NCBI RefSeq assembly: GCF_001425785.1
Contig: NZ_LMDI01000075.1
Coordinates: 1 to 64,000 of the forward strand
Length of the DNA: 64,000 nt
Source: Rhizobacter sp. Root1221
GTDB lineage: Bacteria > Pseudomonadota > Gammaproteobacteria > Burkholderiales > Burkholderiaceae_C
Direction: 5' to 3'
The position numbers and the translations under genes were made by a program. Below are positions 32,883-41,876 of the stretch, piece after piece. Positions within the stretch are counted from its first letter, which is position 1. Each line of letters opens with the position of its first letter. The notes beneath the pieces were generated by a model, which saw nothing but the letters and a program-made list of their open reading frames with translations, was not told the origin of the DNA and did not search any database.

Positions 32883-33490
32883 CCCACGTCGAATCGACCG
32901 ACCTCGACCCGTTGATGCAAGGCGAGCCGCCCGAGGCAGAAGCGCTCCTGTCCCCGCAGGCCCGGCTCGATGCGTCCCGTGCGGCGCTGCAGCAATGGAT
33001 GATCCGCACGTACCATCCCGAGCGCCTCGCACCGAACCCGGACACCGCCGCGCACGGCCCCGTGCGCCCGGACGCCACAACCACAGACGACCCGCCGTGG
33101 CTCAGCGCGCTCGTGGAGTCGCTGAGCGACGTGCCCATCGGCGCCGTGGCTGCACGCTACCTGCGGCGCTGGTGGCGGCGCCACCCCTTGCGCGCCACGG
33201 CGGAACTGGGCGATGAACTGGGCCGGGAACTGCTCGGCCCAGCGGTCGAGAAGCACCCCTGGCTGGTGCTCGGCGGCGCCGTCGTGGCAGGGGCGCTGCT
33301 CAGCCGGCTGAAGCCCTGGCGATGGTTGTCGGGCACCGCCATCCTGTCGAGCATCCTGCCCCCCATCAGCCTCGCGTCGCTTTTGGCCTCGGTCACGGCC
33401 ATGTTCCAGTCAGCGCCTGCCGAACCCGCATCCGCCCCGTCGGATGAGACCGAAGCCGAGGTGGCCGAGCAGGTGTCGGAACCCGCCTGA
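32879..33490 (+). CDS. Hypothetical protein in yqjDE-like operon, membrane associated
   Basis: A 203-residue protein whose start overlaps the YqjE-like gene by four bases, so it is translationally coupled. The N-terminal 100 residues are polar. [22 protein letters not shown] is a probable membrane helix, followed by a second hydrophobic stretch ([18 protein letters not shown]) and an acidic tail. It occupies the position of YqjK in enteric operons but shows no clear similarity to it. Function unknown. Confidence 0.75.
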   Translation: MTHVESTDLDPLMQGEPPEAEALLSPQARLDASRAALQQWMIRTYHPERLAPNPDTAAHGPVRPDATTTDDPPWLSALVESLSDVPIGAVAARYLRRWWRRHPLRATAELGDELGRELLGPAVEKHPWLVLGGAVVAGALLSRLKPWRWLSGTAILSSILPPISLASLLASVTAMFQSAPAEPASAPSDETEAEVAEQVSEPA

Positions 33491-33629
33491 ATCCCCGCCG
33501 GGCGTCAAGCGCGGCGTCCTACAGCGCGTCCCGCCCGCGTCCGATGGTTCACCCGAACGGTCACTTTTACAGTCGCTCCATCGATTGAACCGCGCCCACC
33601 AGGGCGCCTTCACCAAAGGAGAGAGCGTC

Positions 33630-33809
33630 ATGTTGAAGTGGGCCCTGATCTTTGCGGTGATCTCGCTGATCGCCGGCGTACTCGGATTCACGGGCGTCGC
33701 CGCCGGCGCCGCCGGCATCGCGAAGTTCCTCTTTGTCGTGTTCCTCGTGCTGTTCGTCGCGGTGCTGCTGATCGGGCTGATGGGTGCCCGGGCCGTCACG
33801 CGCAAATAG
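33630..33809 (+). CDS. DUF1328 small membrane protein (second copy)
   Basis: A 59-residue paralogue of the protein at 31758-31922, with two helices and the motif [17 protein letters not shown]. An AAAGGAGAG site precedes the ATG at 33630. A GTCCTACA half-site of the palindrome seen elsewhere in this block lies about 107 bases upstream of the start, a distance close to that of the first copy, suggesting shared regulation. Confidence 0.9.
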   Translation: MLKWALIFAVISLIAGVLGFTGVAAGAAGIAKFLFVVFLVLFVAVLLIGLMGARAVTRK

Positions 33810-33924
33810 CCGCAGTACCCCTCTTTCGGCCTCTGGGGTGGGGGCCGGGTTTCTCTGAACAACAACCACCCGTTCCATGGCCTTCGCCCCTGGAGGCCTT
33901 CAGCAAAGCAGAAGGAGATTCACC

Positions 33925-34239
33925 ATGTTTGTCCGCAACACCCTCGCCGCCGCCATCACCGCCGTGGCCCTGCTCGCCACCACCGGCTGCGCCGTCACCC
34001 GCGATCAATCCACCGTGGGCGAGTACGTCGACGACGCGACCATCTCGACCAAGGTCAAGGCCAAGTTCATCGAGGACAAGGCCGTGGCCGCCAACGCCAT
34101 CAAGGTCGAGACGCTGAACGGCACCGTGCAGCTGTCAGGCTTCGCGAAGAGCGAAAGCGAACGCGATCAGGCCGTGATGCTGGCCCGCGAGGTCAAGGGG
34201 GTCAAGAGCGTGAAGAACGACATCCTGGTCCGTCCTTGA
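33925..34239 (+). CDS. BON-domain lipoprotein (OsmY-like)
   Basis: A 104-residue exported protein. The signal peptide ends LLATTGC, an imperfect lipobox (Thr rather than Leu at -3), so lipidation is likely but not certain. One BON domain follows (STKVKAKFIEDKAV, KVETLNGTVQLSGFAKSESERDQAVMLAREVKGVKSVKNDI), a fold that binds phospholipid surfaces. OsmY-type proteins are periplasmic and induced by osmotic stress. A GAAGGAG ribosome site precedes the ATG at 33925. Confidence 0.92.
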   Translation: MFVRNTLAAAITAVALLATTGCAVTRDQSTVGEYVDDATISTKVKAKFIEDKAVAANAIKVETLNGTVQLSGFAKSESERDQAVMLAREVKGVKSVKNDILVRP

Positions 34240-34286
34240 TCCCTGCAGGTTCGTCCGGGCTGAACGGCCCGGGCGGCTGATCCGCC

Positions 34287-34321
34287 AAAGGCACGTCGCG
34301 CTCACCGGGACGTGCCTTTTT
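34287..34321 (+). terminator. Rho-independent terminator after BON gene
   Basis: AAAGGCACGTC pairs with GACGTGCCTTT around an 11-base loop and runs into TTTTT. A good intrinsic terminator 48 bases after the stop codon. Confidence 0.85.
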
Positions 34322-34339
34322 CGCATCGGGGAACCCGCC

Positions 34340-35587
34340 ATGCCCCTTGACCCTCCGGTCGTCGACCTCCACCCGCCGGACGCCACGCCCGCGCAGGGTG
34401 GCGCGCAGGTCGTCACCGCGCTCCGTGCGCGCCCGGCCAACGCCGCCCCGTCGGCCACCGCACCGCTCGGCCCGGCGCCGCGTTCACCTGTGTCCACCAC
34501 CGTGCTGGCCACACTCGCCGTCGTGGTGGCCCTGTGGTGGGGGCAACGCTTCCTCGTGCCGGTGGCCGCCGGCCTCATGCTCGCGATGCTCGTGGCCCCC
34601 ATGGTCATCGTGTTCGAACGCCTGGTGCGCAGCCGGACCGCCGCCACGCTGCTGTCGCTCAGCGTGTTCATCGCCTTCTCCGGTGCGGCCTCATGGGCCT
34701 TCGGTGGGCAGATCATGCGCATGGCCGACCGCATGCCGCAGATGATCCAGCTGCTGGCGGACAACCTCGCGAAGAACCGCCCCGATGCCGACTCGGTGCT
34801 CAAGCGGGCCCGCGATGCGCTGATCCAGCTGGAGCGCGCGGCGCAGAGCGTGGCCACCGGCACGTCGCCGCGCACCCAGCGCACCTTGCGCAACCCGCCG
34901 GCCGGCGCCTCCACGCCCAGCATCAGCGAAGGGGCCACGGTGCTGGTGCGCGACACGGCCGTCAGCGGTTCCACCGTGCTGATGAAGTTCGCGACCGACC
35001 TGAGCGTGATCGTTTTCATCGCTTTTTTCGTGCTGTCCGGTGGCGAGCGCCTGACCGCCCGTTTCGTCAACCTGTGGGGGCGCAGTCCGCGCGGGCGCGC
35101 CAGGGCGGAGCGTGCGTTGCGCGAGACCGCTCGGCAGATCCGCCTCTACGCAGGCACCCTGCTCGTCACGAATGCCGTCATCGGGGCGGGCGTCTGGCTC
35201 GCCTTCTGGGCGGCCGGCCTGCCCGACGCCGGCACGTGGGGCGTGACGGCGGCCCTGCTGCACGTGGTGCCCTACCTCGGCATGGCCGTGCTGGTGGTAT
35301 TGGGCGCTGCCGAGACCTTCCTGGCCCACGGCACGTTCACCGCGGCGCTGGGCATGGCGGCCTACCTGGTGATGCTGTCCACGCTGATCGGCACCGTCAT
35401 GACCGCGTGGCTGCAAGGACGCAACGCGAAGATGAACCCGGCGGCCGTGTTCATCGGCCTCGTGTTCTGGGGTGCCGTGTGGGGCGTGTGGGGCTTGTTC
35501 CTCGGCCCGGCACTGATCGTCATGATCAAGGTGATCGCGCAGAACTCCCGCACTGCGCACCGGGCGGCGCGGTTGATGCAGGGCTGA
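34340..35587 (+). CDS. AI-2E family transporter (PerM/YdiK-like)
   Basis: A 415-residue inner-membrane protein with seven to eight helices: an N-terminal pair (TVLATLAVVVALWW, LVPVAAGLMLAMLVAPMV), a long periplasmic helical part (about 130-200) and a C-terminal bundle with LLHVVPYLGMAVLVVLGA and FWGAVWGVWGLFLGPAL, typical of the family. Members export autoinducer-2 or act as Na+/H+ antiporters; the substrate here is open. It has a Pro/Ala-rich N-terminal extension of about 45 residues. Confidence 0.9.
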   Translation: MPLDPPVVDLHPPDATPAQGGAQVVTALRARPANAAPSATAPLGPAPRSPVSTTVLATLAVVVALWWGQRFLVPVAAGLMLAMLVAPMVIVFERLVRSRTAATLLSLSVFIAFSGAASWAFGGQIMRMADRMPQMIQLLADNLAKNRPDADSVLKRARDALIQLERAAQSVATGTSPRTQRTLRNPPAGASTPSISEGATVLVRDTAVSGSTVLMKFATDLSVIVFIAFFVLSGGERLTARFVNLWGRSPRGRARAERALRETARQIRLYAGTLLVTNAVIGAGVWLAFWAAGLPDAGTWGVTAALLHVVPYLGMAVLVVLGAAETFLAHGTFTAALGMAAYLVMLSTLIGTVMTAWLQGRNAKMNPAAVFIGLVFWGAVWGVWGLFLGPALIVMIKVIAQNSRTAHRAARLMQG

Positions 35588-35596
35588 AGAAGTGAA

Positions 35597-35620
35597 AAAA
35601 GGCACCCGAGGGTGCCTTTT
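35597..35620. terminator. Bidirectional terminator
   Basis: AAAAGGCACCC and GGGTGCCTTTT form a perfect 10-11 bp stem with a tiny loop, with A and T runs on both sides. It serves the AI-2E transporter gene (plus) and the helicase gene (minus). Confidence 0.85.
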
Positions 35621-35638
35621 GTTCAGGAGCGCAAACGC

Positions 35639-37249
35639 TCAGCGGCCGAAACCACCGGTGCGCGGGCGCTGCGGCTTGCCGCCGAAGCTGGGCTTCGAAC
35701 CACCAGGGCCCGACTTGCGCGGTGCGAAGCCACCGGCGTTGCGGTCGGCCGGTGCGCGGTCGAATGCATTGCCACGGGGCTGGAAGCCGCCACCATCGCG
35801 GCGGTCGTCGCCACCTTGGCGCTCGAACGGGGCACGGTCACGCGGGGCGAAGTCGCCGCGCGGTGCGAAGCCTTCGTTGCGCGGCGCGAAGTCACCACGC
35901 GGGGCAAAACCTTCGTTGCGGGGGGCAAAGCCCTCGCGCGGACCGGCGTCGCGGTTGAACGGACGCGGGCCACCGAACGACGGCTTGCCACCGAAGGGCT
36001 TGCCACCCGGACGGCCGTGGCCGAACGGCTTGCCGCCGCCGAACTTGCCTTCCGGACGGGCACCGCCGAACAGGCGCGGCTCGGGGTTCTTGGGCTCGAG
36101 GCCTTCGATCATGGCCACGGGGATGTTCTGCGTGGTGAACTGCTGGATGCGGCGGATCATGCTGCTGTCCATGCGTTCGGCCAGCGTGACGGCCAGGCCG
36201 TTGCGACCGGCACGACCCGTGCGGCCGATGCGGTGCACGTAGTCCTCGGCCTTCATCGGCAGGCCGTAGTTGATCACGTGGCTGATGGTGGGCACGTCGA
36301 TGCCGCGGGCGGCCACGTCGGTGGCGACCAGCACGCGCAACTGCTTGTTGCGCAGGCCTTGCAGCACGCGGGTGCGGCGGCCTTGCGGCATGCCACCATG
36401 CAGCGACGCCACGGCATGACCCATGTCGGCCAGGCGGTCGGCGAGCCAGTCGGCATCGCGCTGGGTGCTGGTGAACACCACGGCCTGTTCCATCTCCTTG
36501 GTGGTCAGGATGTGGTCGAGCATCGCATCCTTGTGCATCTTGTTGTCAGCCCAGTGCAGGCGCTGCTCGATGTTCTCGTGGGTGTCGGTGTGCGACGCCA
36601 CGTCGATGCGCTGCGGGTCGCGCAGGAGGTCTTGCGCCAGGCGGCCCACGTGGCCGGCGAAGGTGGCGCTGAACATCACGGTCTGGCGGTCGGCCGGCAG
36701 CTTCTCGGCGATGTGGGTGATGTCGTCGATGAAGCCCATGTCGAGCATGCGGTCGGCTTCGTCGAGCACCAGCATTTCGACGTTGTCGAGCACGGCCTTG
36801 CCGGTCTGGAGGTGGTCGATCAGGCGGCCCGGGGTGGCGATCAGGATGTCGAGCGGGCTGCGCAGCGCCTTCAGCTGGGCCGGGTACGGCACGCCGCCGA
36901 CGACGGTGGTGACCTTCAGGCCTTGCACGTGGCGGCCGTAGACGGTGGCGGCCTTGTCGACCTGCATTGCCAGTTCACGGGTGGGGGCCAGCACGAGGAT
37001 GCGCGGGCCGTAGACCACGCCCTTTTCGCGGCGCTTGGTGTTGTCGCCGCGGGCGGCGAGGATACGCTGCAGCGCAGGCAGCACGAACGACGCGGTCTTG
37101 CCGCTGCCGGTGCTGGACGACACCATCATGTCCTTGCCTTCGAGGGCCATCGGGATGGCCTTGGCCTGCACTTCGGTGGGCGTGGTGTAGCCCGAGTCAG
37201 TGATGGCTTGCAGCAGGGCTTGTTGGAGGCCCAGGGTTTCGAACGTCAT
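35639..37249 (-). CDS. rhlE: DEAD-box ATP-dependent RNA helicase (RhlE-like)
   Basis: A 536-residue protein with a complete DEAD-box core: Q motif (GYTTPTEVQAKAIP), Walker A SSTGSGKT, PTRELA, TPGRL, DEAD, SAT, and in the second lobe ATDVAARGID and HRIGRTGRAGR. It unwinds RNA in ribosome assembly or decay. From residue about 395 on it has a Gly/Arg/Phe-rich disordered tail including the tandem unit NEGFAPRGDFAPR (twice), likely for RNA binding or condensation. RhlE is the closest named group by architecture; a DbpA/CsdA assignment seems less likely. A long untranslated leader (more than 300 bases) precedes it. Confidence 0.92.
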   Translation of the reverse strand: MTFETLGLQQALLQAITDSGYTTPTEVQAKAIPMALEGKDMMVSSSTGSGKTASFVLPALQRILAARGDNTKRREKGVVYGPRILVLAPTRELAMQVDKAATVYGRHVQGLKVTTVVGGVPYPAQLKALRSPLDILIATPGRLIDHLQTGKAVLDNVEMLVLDEADRMLDMGFIDDITHIAEKLPADRQTVMFSATFAGHVGRLAQDLLRDPQRIDVASHTDTHENIEQRLHWADNKMHKDAMLDHILTTKEMEQAVVFTSTQRDADWLADRLADMGHAVASLHGGMPQGRRTRVLQGLRNKQLRVLVATDVAARGIDVPTISHVINYGLPMKAEDYVHRIGRTGRAGRNGLAVTLAERMDSSMIRRIQQFTTQNIPVAMIEGLEPKNPEPRLFGGARPEGKFGGGKPFGHGRPGGKPFGGKPSFGGPRPFNRDAGPREGFAPRNEGFAPRGDFAPRNEGFAPRGDFAPRDRAPFERQGGDDRRDGGGFQPRGNAFDRAPADRNAGGFAPRKSGPGGSKPSFGGKPQRPRTGGFGR

Positions 37250-37611
37250 GTCAATCTTTCAAACACGGCGCTGCACACGCAAAGGCGTGTCAGTCAGCAC
37301 CTGCAGGCTGCACGAGGGTGCATGGCCTGCCAATCAGTCGCTGGGGAGAAGGTCCGAACCCTCACCGGTGGTTGCCACCGGAGGCGGGGTTGATATGGAA
37401 CAGTCAAAGCGACGGCATCGCCGCCAACCATTCCCGTATCGGGGTTCGAACAGGCCGCACGGTGAGAACCACCGCGGGAAGACTCGACAAGGTCAGAGGG
37501 GATGAACGAAACGCTGCCGAGTCAGAAGACCGTTTGGCAGCGCAGCCTGTGATTCTAACCGACATTCGGGTTTTCACGGAAGTCTTTTCTGTGAAAACCC
37601 GCCCATCCCGC
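37250..37611. other. Helicase 5' leader and orn 3' region
   Basis: No gene is supported in these 362 bases. The segment next to the helicase is the place for its promoter and leader on the minus strand. Near orn an 11-bp perfect dyad, CGGGTTTTCAC and GTGAAAACCCG (37567-37601), has a 13-base loop and may act as the orn terminator, although the T residues are inside the stem. Confidence 0.45.
37567..37601 (-). terminator. Possible terminator of orn
   Basis: A perfect 11-bp inverted repeat begins 11 bases beyond the stop codon of orn. It lacks a trailing T run on the minus strand, so its efficiency is uncertain. Confidence 0.4.
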
Positions 37612-38181
37612 TCAGAGCGCCAGGAAATGCTGGCGGTAGTACGTCAGTTCGTCGATGGATTCGTGGATGTCGGCCAGCGCCGTGTGGGCCTGGGCCTTCT
37701 TGAAGCCGGCCAGGATGCCCGGCTTCCAGCGCTTGGCCAGCTCCTTCAGCGTGCTGACGTCGAGGTTGCGGTAGTGGAAGAACGCTTCCAGCTTCGGCAT
37801 GTAGTTGGCGAGGAAGCGGCGGTCCTGGCAGATGCTGTTGCCACACATCGGCGACGTGTTCTTCGGCACGTACTTCTTGAGGAACTCGATGACCTGCGCC
37901 TCGGCGGCGGCCTCGTCGAACGTGGACGCCTTCACACGGTCGATCAGGCCGCTCTTGCCGTGGGTGCCCTTGTTCCAGGCGTCCATCGCATCGAGGGTGG
38001 CGTCGGGCTGGTGCACGGCGAACACCGGGCCTTCGACGCGCTGCGTGAGGGTGGCGTCGGTCACGACGACGGCGATCTCGATGATGCGGTCGGTGTTCGG
38101 GTACAAGCCGGTCATTTCCAGGTCGATCCAGACGAGGTTCTGGTCGCTGCTGGTCAGGGTGGGTGCGGTGGTGTCGGTCAT
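37612..38181 (-). CDS. orn: Oligoribonuclease
   Basis: A 3'-5' exoribonuclease that degrades two- to five-base RNAs and pGpG from cyclic-di-GMP turnover; essential in many bacteria. DEDDh residues are visible: [10 protein letters not shown] (D, E), [11 protein letters not shown] (D) and [16 protein letters not shown] (H, D). At 189 residues it has family length. Start ATG at 38181 because [24 protein letters not shown] matches the usual N terminus; the frame upstream is a shadow of the divergent protease gene. Confidence 0.96.
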   Translation of the reverse strand: MTDTTAPTLTSSDQNLVWIDLEMTGLYPNTDRIIEIAVVVTDATLTQRVEGPVFAVHQPDATLDAMDAWNKGTHGKSGLIDRVKASTFDEAAAEAQVIEFLKKYVPKNTSPMCGNSICQDRRFLANYMPKLEAFFHYRNLDVSTLKELAKRWKPGILAGFKKAQAHTALADIHESIDELTYYRQHFLAL

Positions 38182-38263
38182 GGGCGGCCTTCGGCGGTTC
38201 TGTGCGTGGCGCATTCTCGCAGGCCTCGAGGCCTGCGCGCCCCCAGCGCCTACACTTGATGCC

Positions 38264-39535
38264 ATGGAATCGAATGTGTTGAGCGGGGTGTTCGTGGCGG
38301 CGCTGGTGCTGTCGCTGCTGGTGAAGTTCTGGCTGGCCACGCGCCAGATGCGCCACGTGGCGGCACACCGCGGTGCGGTGCCCGCGGCGTTTGCCGGGCG
38401 CGTGTCGCTCGAAGCGCACCAGAAGGCGGCCGACTACACGCTTGCGAAGGGCCGGTTCGGCCTGCTGTCGGCCGCGTTCGGCGCGGCCGTGTTGCTCGGC
38501 TGGACGCTGCTCGGCGGCCTGCATTTCCTCAACGCGCTGGTGTACGACGCCGTCTTCCCACGTTTCGGCGGGCTCGCGTACCAGGTGGTGCTGGTCGTGG
38601 CGTTTTCGACGATCTCGGGCGTGCTCGACCTGCCGTTCGAGCTGTACAGCACCTTCCGGCTCGAGGAGCGCTTCGGTTTCAACCGCATGACGTGGCGCCT
38701 GTACGCGGCCGATGCCGTCCGGTCGCTGCTGCTCGGCCTCGTGATCGGCGTGCCGATCGTCGCGCTGATCCTCTGGATCATGGGCGCGGCGGGGCCCTCG
38801 TGGTGGTTGTGGGCCTGGGCGGCCTTCGCCGCCATCCAGCTGCTGGCGATGGTGATCTACCCTACCGTCATCGCTCCGCTGTACAACAAGTTCGAGCCGG
38901 TGGCCGATGAGGCCCTCACCACGCGGGTGCAGGCCCTGATGGCGCGCTGCGGTTTTCGCGCGAAGGGCCTGTTCGTGATGGACGGCAGCAAACGCTCGGG
39001 CCACGGCAACGCCTACTTCGCAGGCCTCGGCACGGCCAAGCGCGTGGTGTTCTTCGACACGCTGCTGTCCAAGCTCTCGGTGGGCGAAGTCGAAGCGGTG
39101 CTGGCGCACGAGCTGGGGCACTTCAAGCGCCGCCACCTGACCCAGCGCATCGCGATGGGCCTGGCCGTCAACTTCGCCGGGTTCGCGCTGCTGGGCTGGC
39201 TGTCCACGAAGGTCTGGTTCTACAACGGCCTCGGCGCCGGCGTCGCGGCCAACGCCCCCAACGATGCCCTCGCGCTGTTGCTGTTCCTGCTGGTGGTGCC
39301 GGTGTTCGGCTTTTTCGTGTCGCCGCTGATGAGCCAGTTGTCGCGCAAGCACGAGTTCGAAGCCGACGCCTACGCGTGCGCCCAGGCCAGCGGCAATGAC
39401 CTTGCTGCCGCCCTGCTGAAACTGCACGAGGACAATGCAGCCACACTCACCCCCGATCCGCTGTACGTGCGCTTCTGGTACTCGCACCCACCGGCATCGG
39501 AACGCATTGCAGCCCTTCGGCTGCAGACAGGCTGA
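38264..39535 (+). CDS. M48 family (Ste24-like) zinc metalloprotease
   Basis: A 423-residue membrane peptidase. The N-terminal CAAX-protease-like part has several helices and the [19 protein letters not shown] segment typical of Ste24. The zinc site is [13 protein letters not shown] with the downstream glutamate in [12 protein letters not shown]. Bacterial members probably take part in membrane protein quality control. It is 82 bases divergent from orn and three bases ahead of the pterin dehydratase gene. Confidence 0.95.
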   Translation: MESNVLSGVFVAALVLSLLVKFWLATRQMRHVAAHRGAVPAAFAGRVSLEAHQKAADYTLAKGRFGLLSAAFGAAVLLGWTLLGGLHFLNALVYDAVFPRFGGLAYQVVLVVAFSTISGVLDLPFELYSTFRLEERFGFNRMTWRLYAADAVRSLLLGLVIGVPIVALILWIMGAAGPSWWLWAWAAFAAIQLLAMVIYPTVIAPLYNKFEPVADEALTTRVQALMARCGFRAKGLFVMDGSKRSGHGNAYFAGLGTAKRVVFFDTLLSKLSVGEVEAVLAHELGHFKRRHLTQRIAMGLAVNFAGFALLGWLSTKVWFYNGLGAGVAANAPNDALALLLFLLVVPVFGFFVSPLMSQLSRKHEFEADAYACAQASGNDLAAALLKLHEDNAATLTPDPLYVRFWYSHPPASERIAALRLQTG

Positions 39536-39538
39536 CCC

Positions 39539-39868
39539 ATGAAAACCTTGTTGCAGCAGCATTGCCAGCACCAAACGGGCGCCGCGATGAGCGACACGCA
39601 GGTGCATGACCACCTGGCCCAGTTGAGCAGCTGGAAAACCACCGGCGGCGCCATCGAAAAGGCGTTCACCTTCAAGAACTTCCACGAGACCATGGCCTTC
39701 GTCAACGCCCTCGCCTGGATCGCCCACACCGAGGACCACCACCCCGACCTGCAGGTCGGCTACAACCGCTGCACGGTGCACTACAGCACCCACTCGGTCG
39801 GTGGCTTGTCGGTCAACGATTTCATCTGCGCGGCCAAGGCCGACGCGCTGGTGTCCTTTGTCGGCTGA
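39539..39868 (+). CDS. phhB: Pterin-4a-carbinolamine dehydratase
   Basis: A 109-residue enzyme that recycles the pterin cofactor of phenylalanine hydroxylase. The active-site pattern AWIAHTEDHHPDLQVGYNRCTVHYSTHSVGGLS (three histidines) is intact. The N terminus is about 15 residues longer than usual; MSDTQVHDHL is an alternative start inside. phhA is not in the window. It lies three bases after the M48 protease gene and 21 bases before rsgA. Confidence 0.93.
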   Translation: MKTLLQQHCQHQTGAAMSDTQVHDHLAQLSSWKTTGGAIEKAFTFKNFHETMAFVNALAWIAHTEDHHPDLQVGYNRCTVHYSTHSVGGLSVNDFICAAKADALVSFVG

Positions 39869-39889
39869 CCGCGTGCGGGAGAAACGCCG

Positions 39890-40795
39890 ATGAGCCGGGT
39901 CGACGCGCTCGACCTGGGACTCGTCGTGGCAGGCCATGGCCGCCACTACATCGTGGAAACGCCGGAAGGCCGGCGCCTCACCTGCCACCCGCGGGGCAAG
40001 AAGAGCGACTGCGTCGTGGGTGACCGCGTGCGCTGGCAGGTCTCGGGCGACGAAGGGGTCATCGAAGGGGTCGAACCCCGGCGCAACCTGCTCTTCCGCC
40101 AGGACGAGTGGAAGACCAAGTCGTTCGCGGCCAACCTCGACCTGATCCTCGTGATGGTGGCGAGCGAACCGGTGTTCAGCGAATCCCAGCTGACCCGCGC
40201 GCTGATCGCCGCGGAGGACGCCGGCATCGAAGCCCGCATCCTGCTGAACAAGGCCGACCTGCCCAACATCGACAGCGCCCGCGACCGCCTGCGCCCGTAC
40301 GCCGCCATGGGGTACATGGTGCACGAGGCGGCCCTGAAGGCCCGCCCCGACGAAGCGCGCGCACTGATCGACCCCATCCTGGCGGGCCGCACGAGCCTCG
40401 TGCTGGGGCCGAGCGGCACAGGCAAGAGCACGCTCATCAACCTGCTCGCACCCGACGCCCGGGCCCAGGTGGGCGAGATCTCGCAGGCCCTCAACTCAGG
40501 CCGCCACACCACCACCACCACGCAGTGGTACTGGCTCGACGCGTCCCGCACCACCGGGTTGATCGACTCGCCGGGGTTCCAGGAATTCGGGTTGCGCCAG
40601 GTTTCCGCCCAGGTGTTGCCCAGCCTGATGCCCGATTTCGCCCAACACGCGAAGCAGTGCAAGTTCTACAACTGCACCCACCTGCACGAGCCGGGCTGCG
40701 GCGTGCGGGCAGCGCTGGAGCGCGGCGACATCACCGAGACCCGCTACCGCATCTACGGCGAGATCCTGCACGAGCTCTCGCAGACTCGGTATTGA
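39890..40795 (+). CDS. rsgA: Ribosome small-subunit GTPase RsgA
   Basis: A circularly permuted GTPase that checks late maturation of the 30S subunit. Order of motifs: OB fold (1-70), G4 LLNKADLPN, G1 GPSGTGKSTLIN, G2 GRHTTTTTQ, G3 DSPGFQEFG, then the zinc module CKFYNCTHLHEPGCGV. At 301 residues it has normal length. The gene is probably cotranscribed with the two genes upstream. Confidence 0.96.
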   Translation: MSRVDALDLGLVVAGHGRHYIVETPEGRRLTCHPRGKKSDCVVGDRVRWQVSGDEGVIEGVEPRRNLLFRQDEWKTKSFAANLDLILVMVASEPVFSESQLTRALIAAEDAGIEARILLNKADLPNIDSARDRLRPYAAMGYMVHEAALKARPDEARALIDPILAGRTSLVLGPSGTGKSTLINLLAPDARAQVGEISQALNSGRHTTTTTQWYWLDASRTTGLIDSPGFQEFGLRQVSAQVLPSLMPDFAQHAKQCKFYNCTHLHEPGCGVRAALERGDITETRYRIYGEILHELSQTRY

Positions 40796-40851
40796 CCCTG
40801 GGAGGGGGATGACGGGAGGGAGCCTGCAGGCGTGGCGTCCCGGTGACGGCT

Positions 40852-41841
40852 TCAGCCGATCAGGTTGGCCAGCGACAGCAGCGCCAGCAGCAGCATCCAC
40901 AGCACCACCGAGCGCCACACCAGCGCCACGACGCTGCGCAGGTGCCCCATCTCGGGCGGCAGCCCGGGCGTGGAGCCTTCGGCGCCGGCGAGTTCGTCGG
41001 AGCCACCCGCATCGAAGGTCTTGGAACGGTCGGGCGTGACACCCGGGGCTGCATGGCCACCCAGCTGCACCCCCACCGCACCGGCGGCCGCGGCCAGCAG
41101 GATGCCTTCGTTGGCATGTTTCCAGAGGCCCGCATCGCGCCGCCAGCACGACACCGCTTCCTCGAAGTTGCCCACCACCGCAAAACCGAACGCCGTGAGG
41201 CGCGCCGGCAGGTGGTCCACCAGGCTGAACAGGCGCTGCGACAGCGCCAGCAGGCGGTCATTGACCGGGGCGCCGACCACCCGGCTCTTGAAACCCCAGT
41301 AGCGGCTCGCGAACTCGGCCATCCGGTACACCACCGCGCCTGCGGGCCCGAGGCCCAGCGTGGACAGCACCACGAACCAGAAGAACACCCCGAACACGTG
41401 GCGATGGGCGGCCAGCAGTGCGTGTTCGATCACGTGGCGCATCAGTTCGCTGCGCGGCAGTTCGCTGGCATCGAGGTGGCGCCACTCGGCGAGCAATGCG
41501 CGCGCGGTGACCTCGTCGCCGCGTTCGAGGGCATGGCGGATGTCGGTGAAGTAGTGGCTGAACTGGCGAAAACCCATCGTCAGGTACAGCACCACCACGT
41601 CCCACACCAGCGCCAGCACGACGTTGACCTGGGCAAGCCCGATGTGGATGGCACACGCGAGCAGCGCGGGCACGAGGACGGTGACACCCCAGACGACCCA
41701 CGCGTGGTGGTCACGGCCCGCGTCGAAATTGCGGCCGGTCCAGCGCATCCACGACGTGAGCGCATCGTGGACCACGTTGCGGCGCGGGAGTGGCTTGAGC
41801 TGCTCGATGAGCAGCGCGAACAGGACGGCGAAAAAACTCAT
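40852..41841 (-). CDS. CobD/CbiB family membrane protein
   Basis: A 329-residue membrane protein with the family features RQFSHYFTDIRHALERGDEVTARALLAEW, VFGVFFWFVVLSTLGLGPAGAVVYRMAEF and the final helices. True CbiB makes adenosylcobinamide phosphate, but this betaproteobacterial form lies away from cobalamin genes, next to rplS and NUDIX genes, and is similar in plan to AmpE. A direct cobalamin role is therefore not certain. Confidence 0.85.
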   Translation of the reverse strand: MSFFAVLFALLIEQLKPLPRRNVVHDALTSWMRWTGRNFDAGRDHHAWVVWGVTVLVPALLACAIHIGLAQVNVVLALVWDVVVLYLTMGFRQFSHYFTDIRHALERGDEVTARALLAEWRHLDASELPRSELMRHVIEHALLAAHRHVFGVFFWFVVLSTLGLGPAGAVVYRMAEFASRYWGFKSRVVGAPVNDRLLALSQRLFSLVDHLPARLTAFGFAVVGNFEEAVSCWRRDAGLWKHANEGILLAAAAGAVGVQLGGHAAPGVTPDRSKTFDAGGSDELAGAEGSTPGLPPEMGHLRSVVALVWRSVVLWMLLLALLSLANLIG

Positions 41842-41876
41842 GGACCCGGATGATAACGGGGGTCAGGCTTCCGGCC

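Noticed and set aside
37574-40324. 916-codon open frame on the minus strand
   Set aside because: It covers orn in another frame and is antisense to the M48 protease, phhB and rsgA, all with clear motifs.
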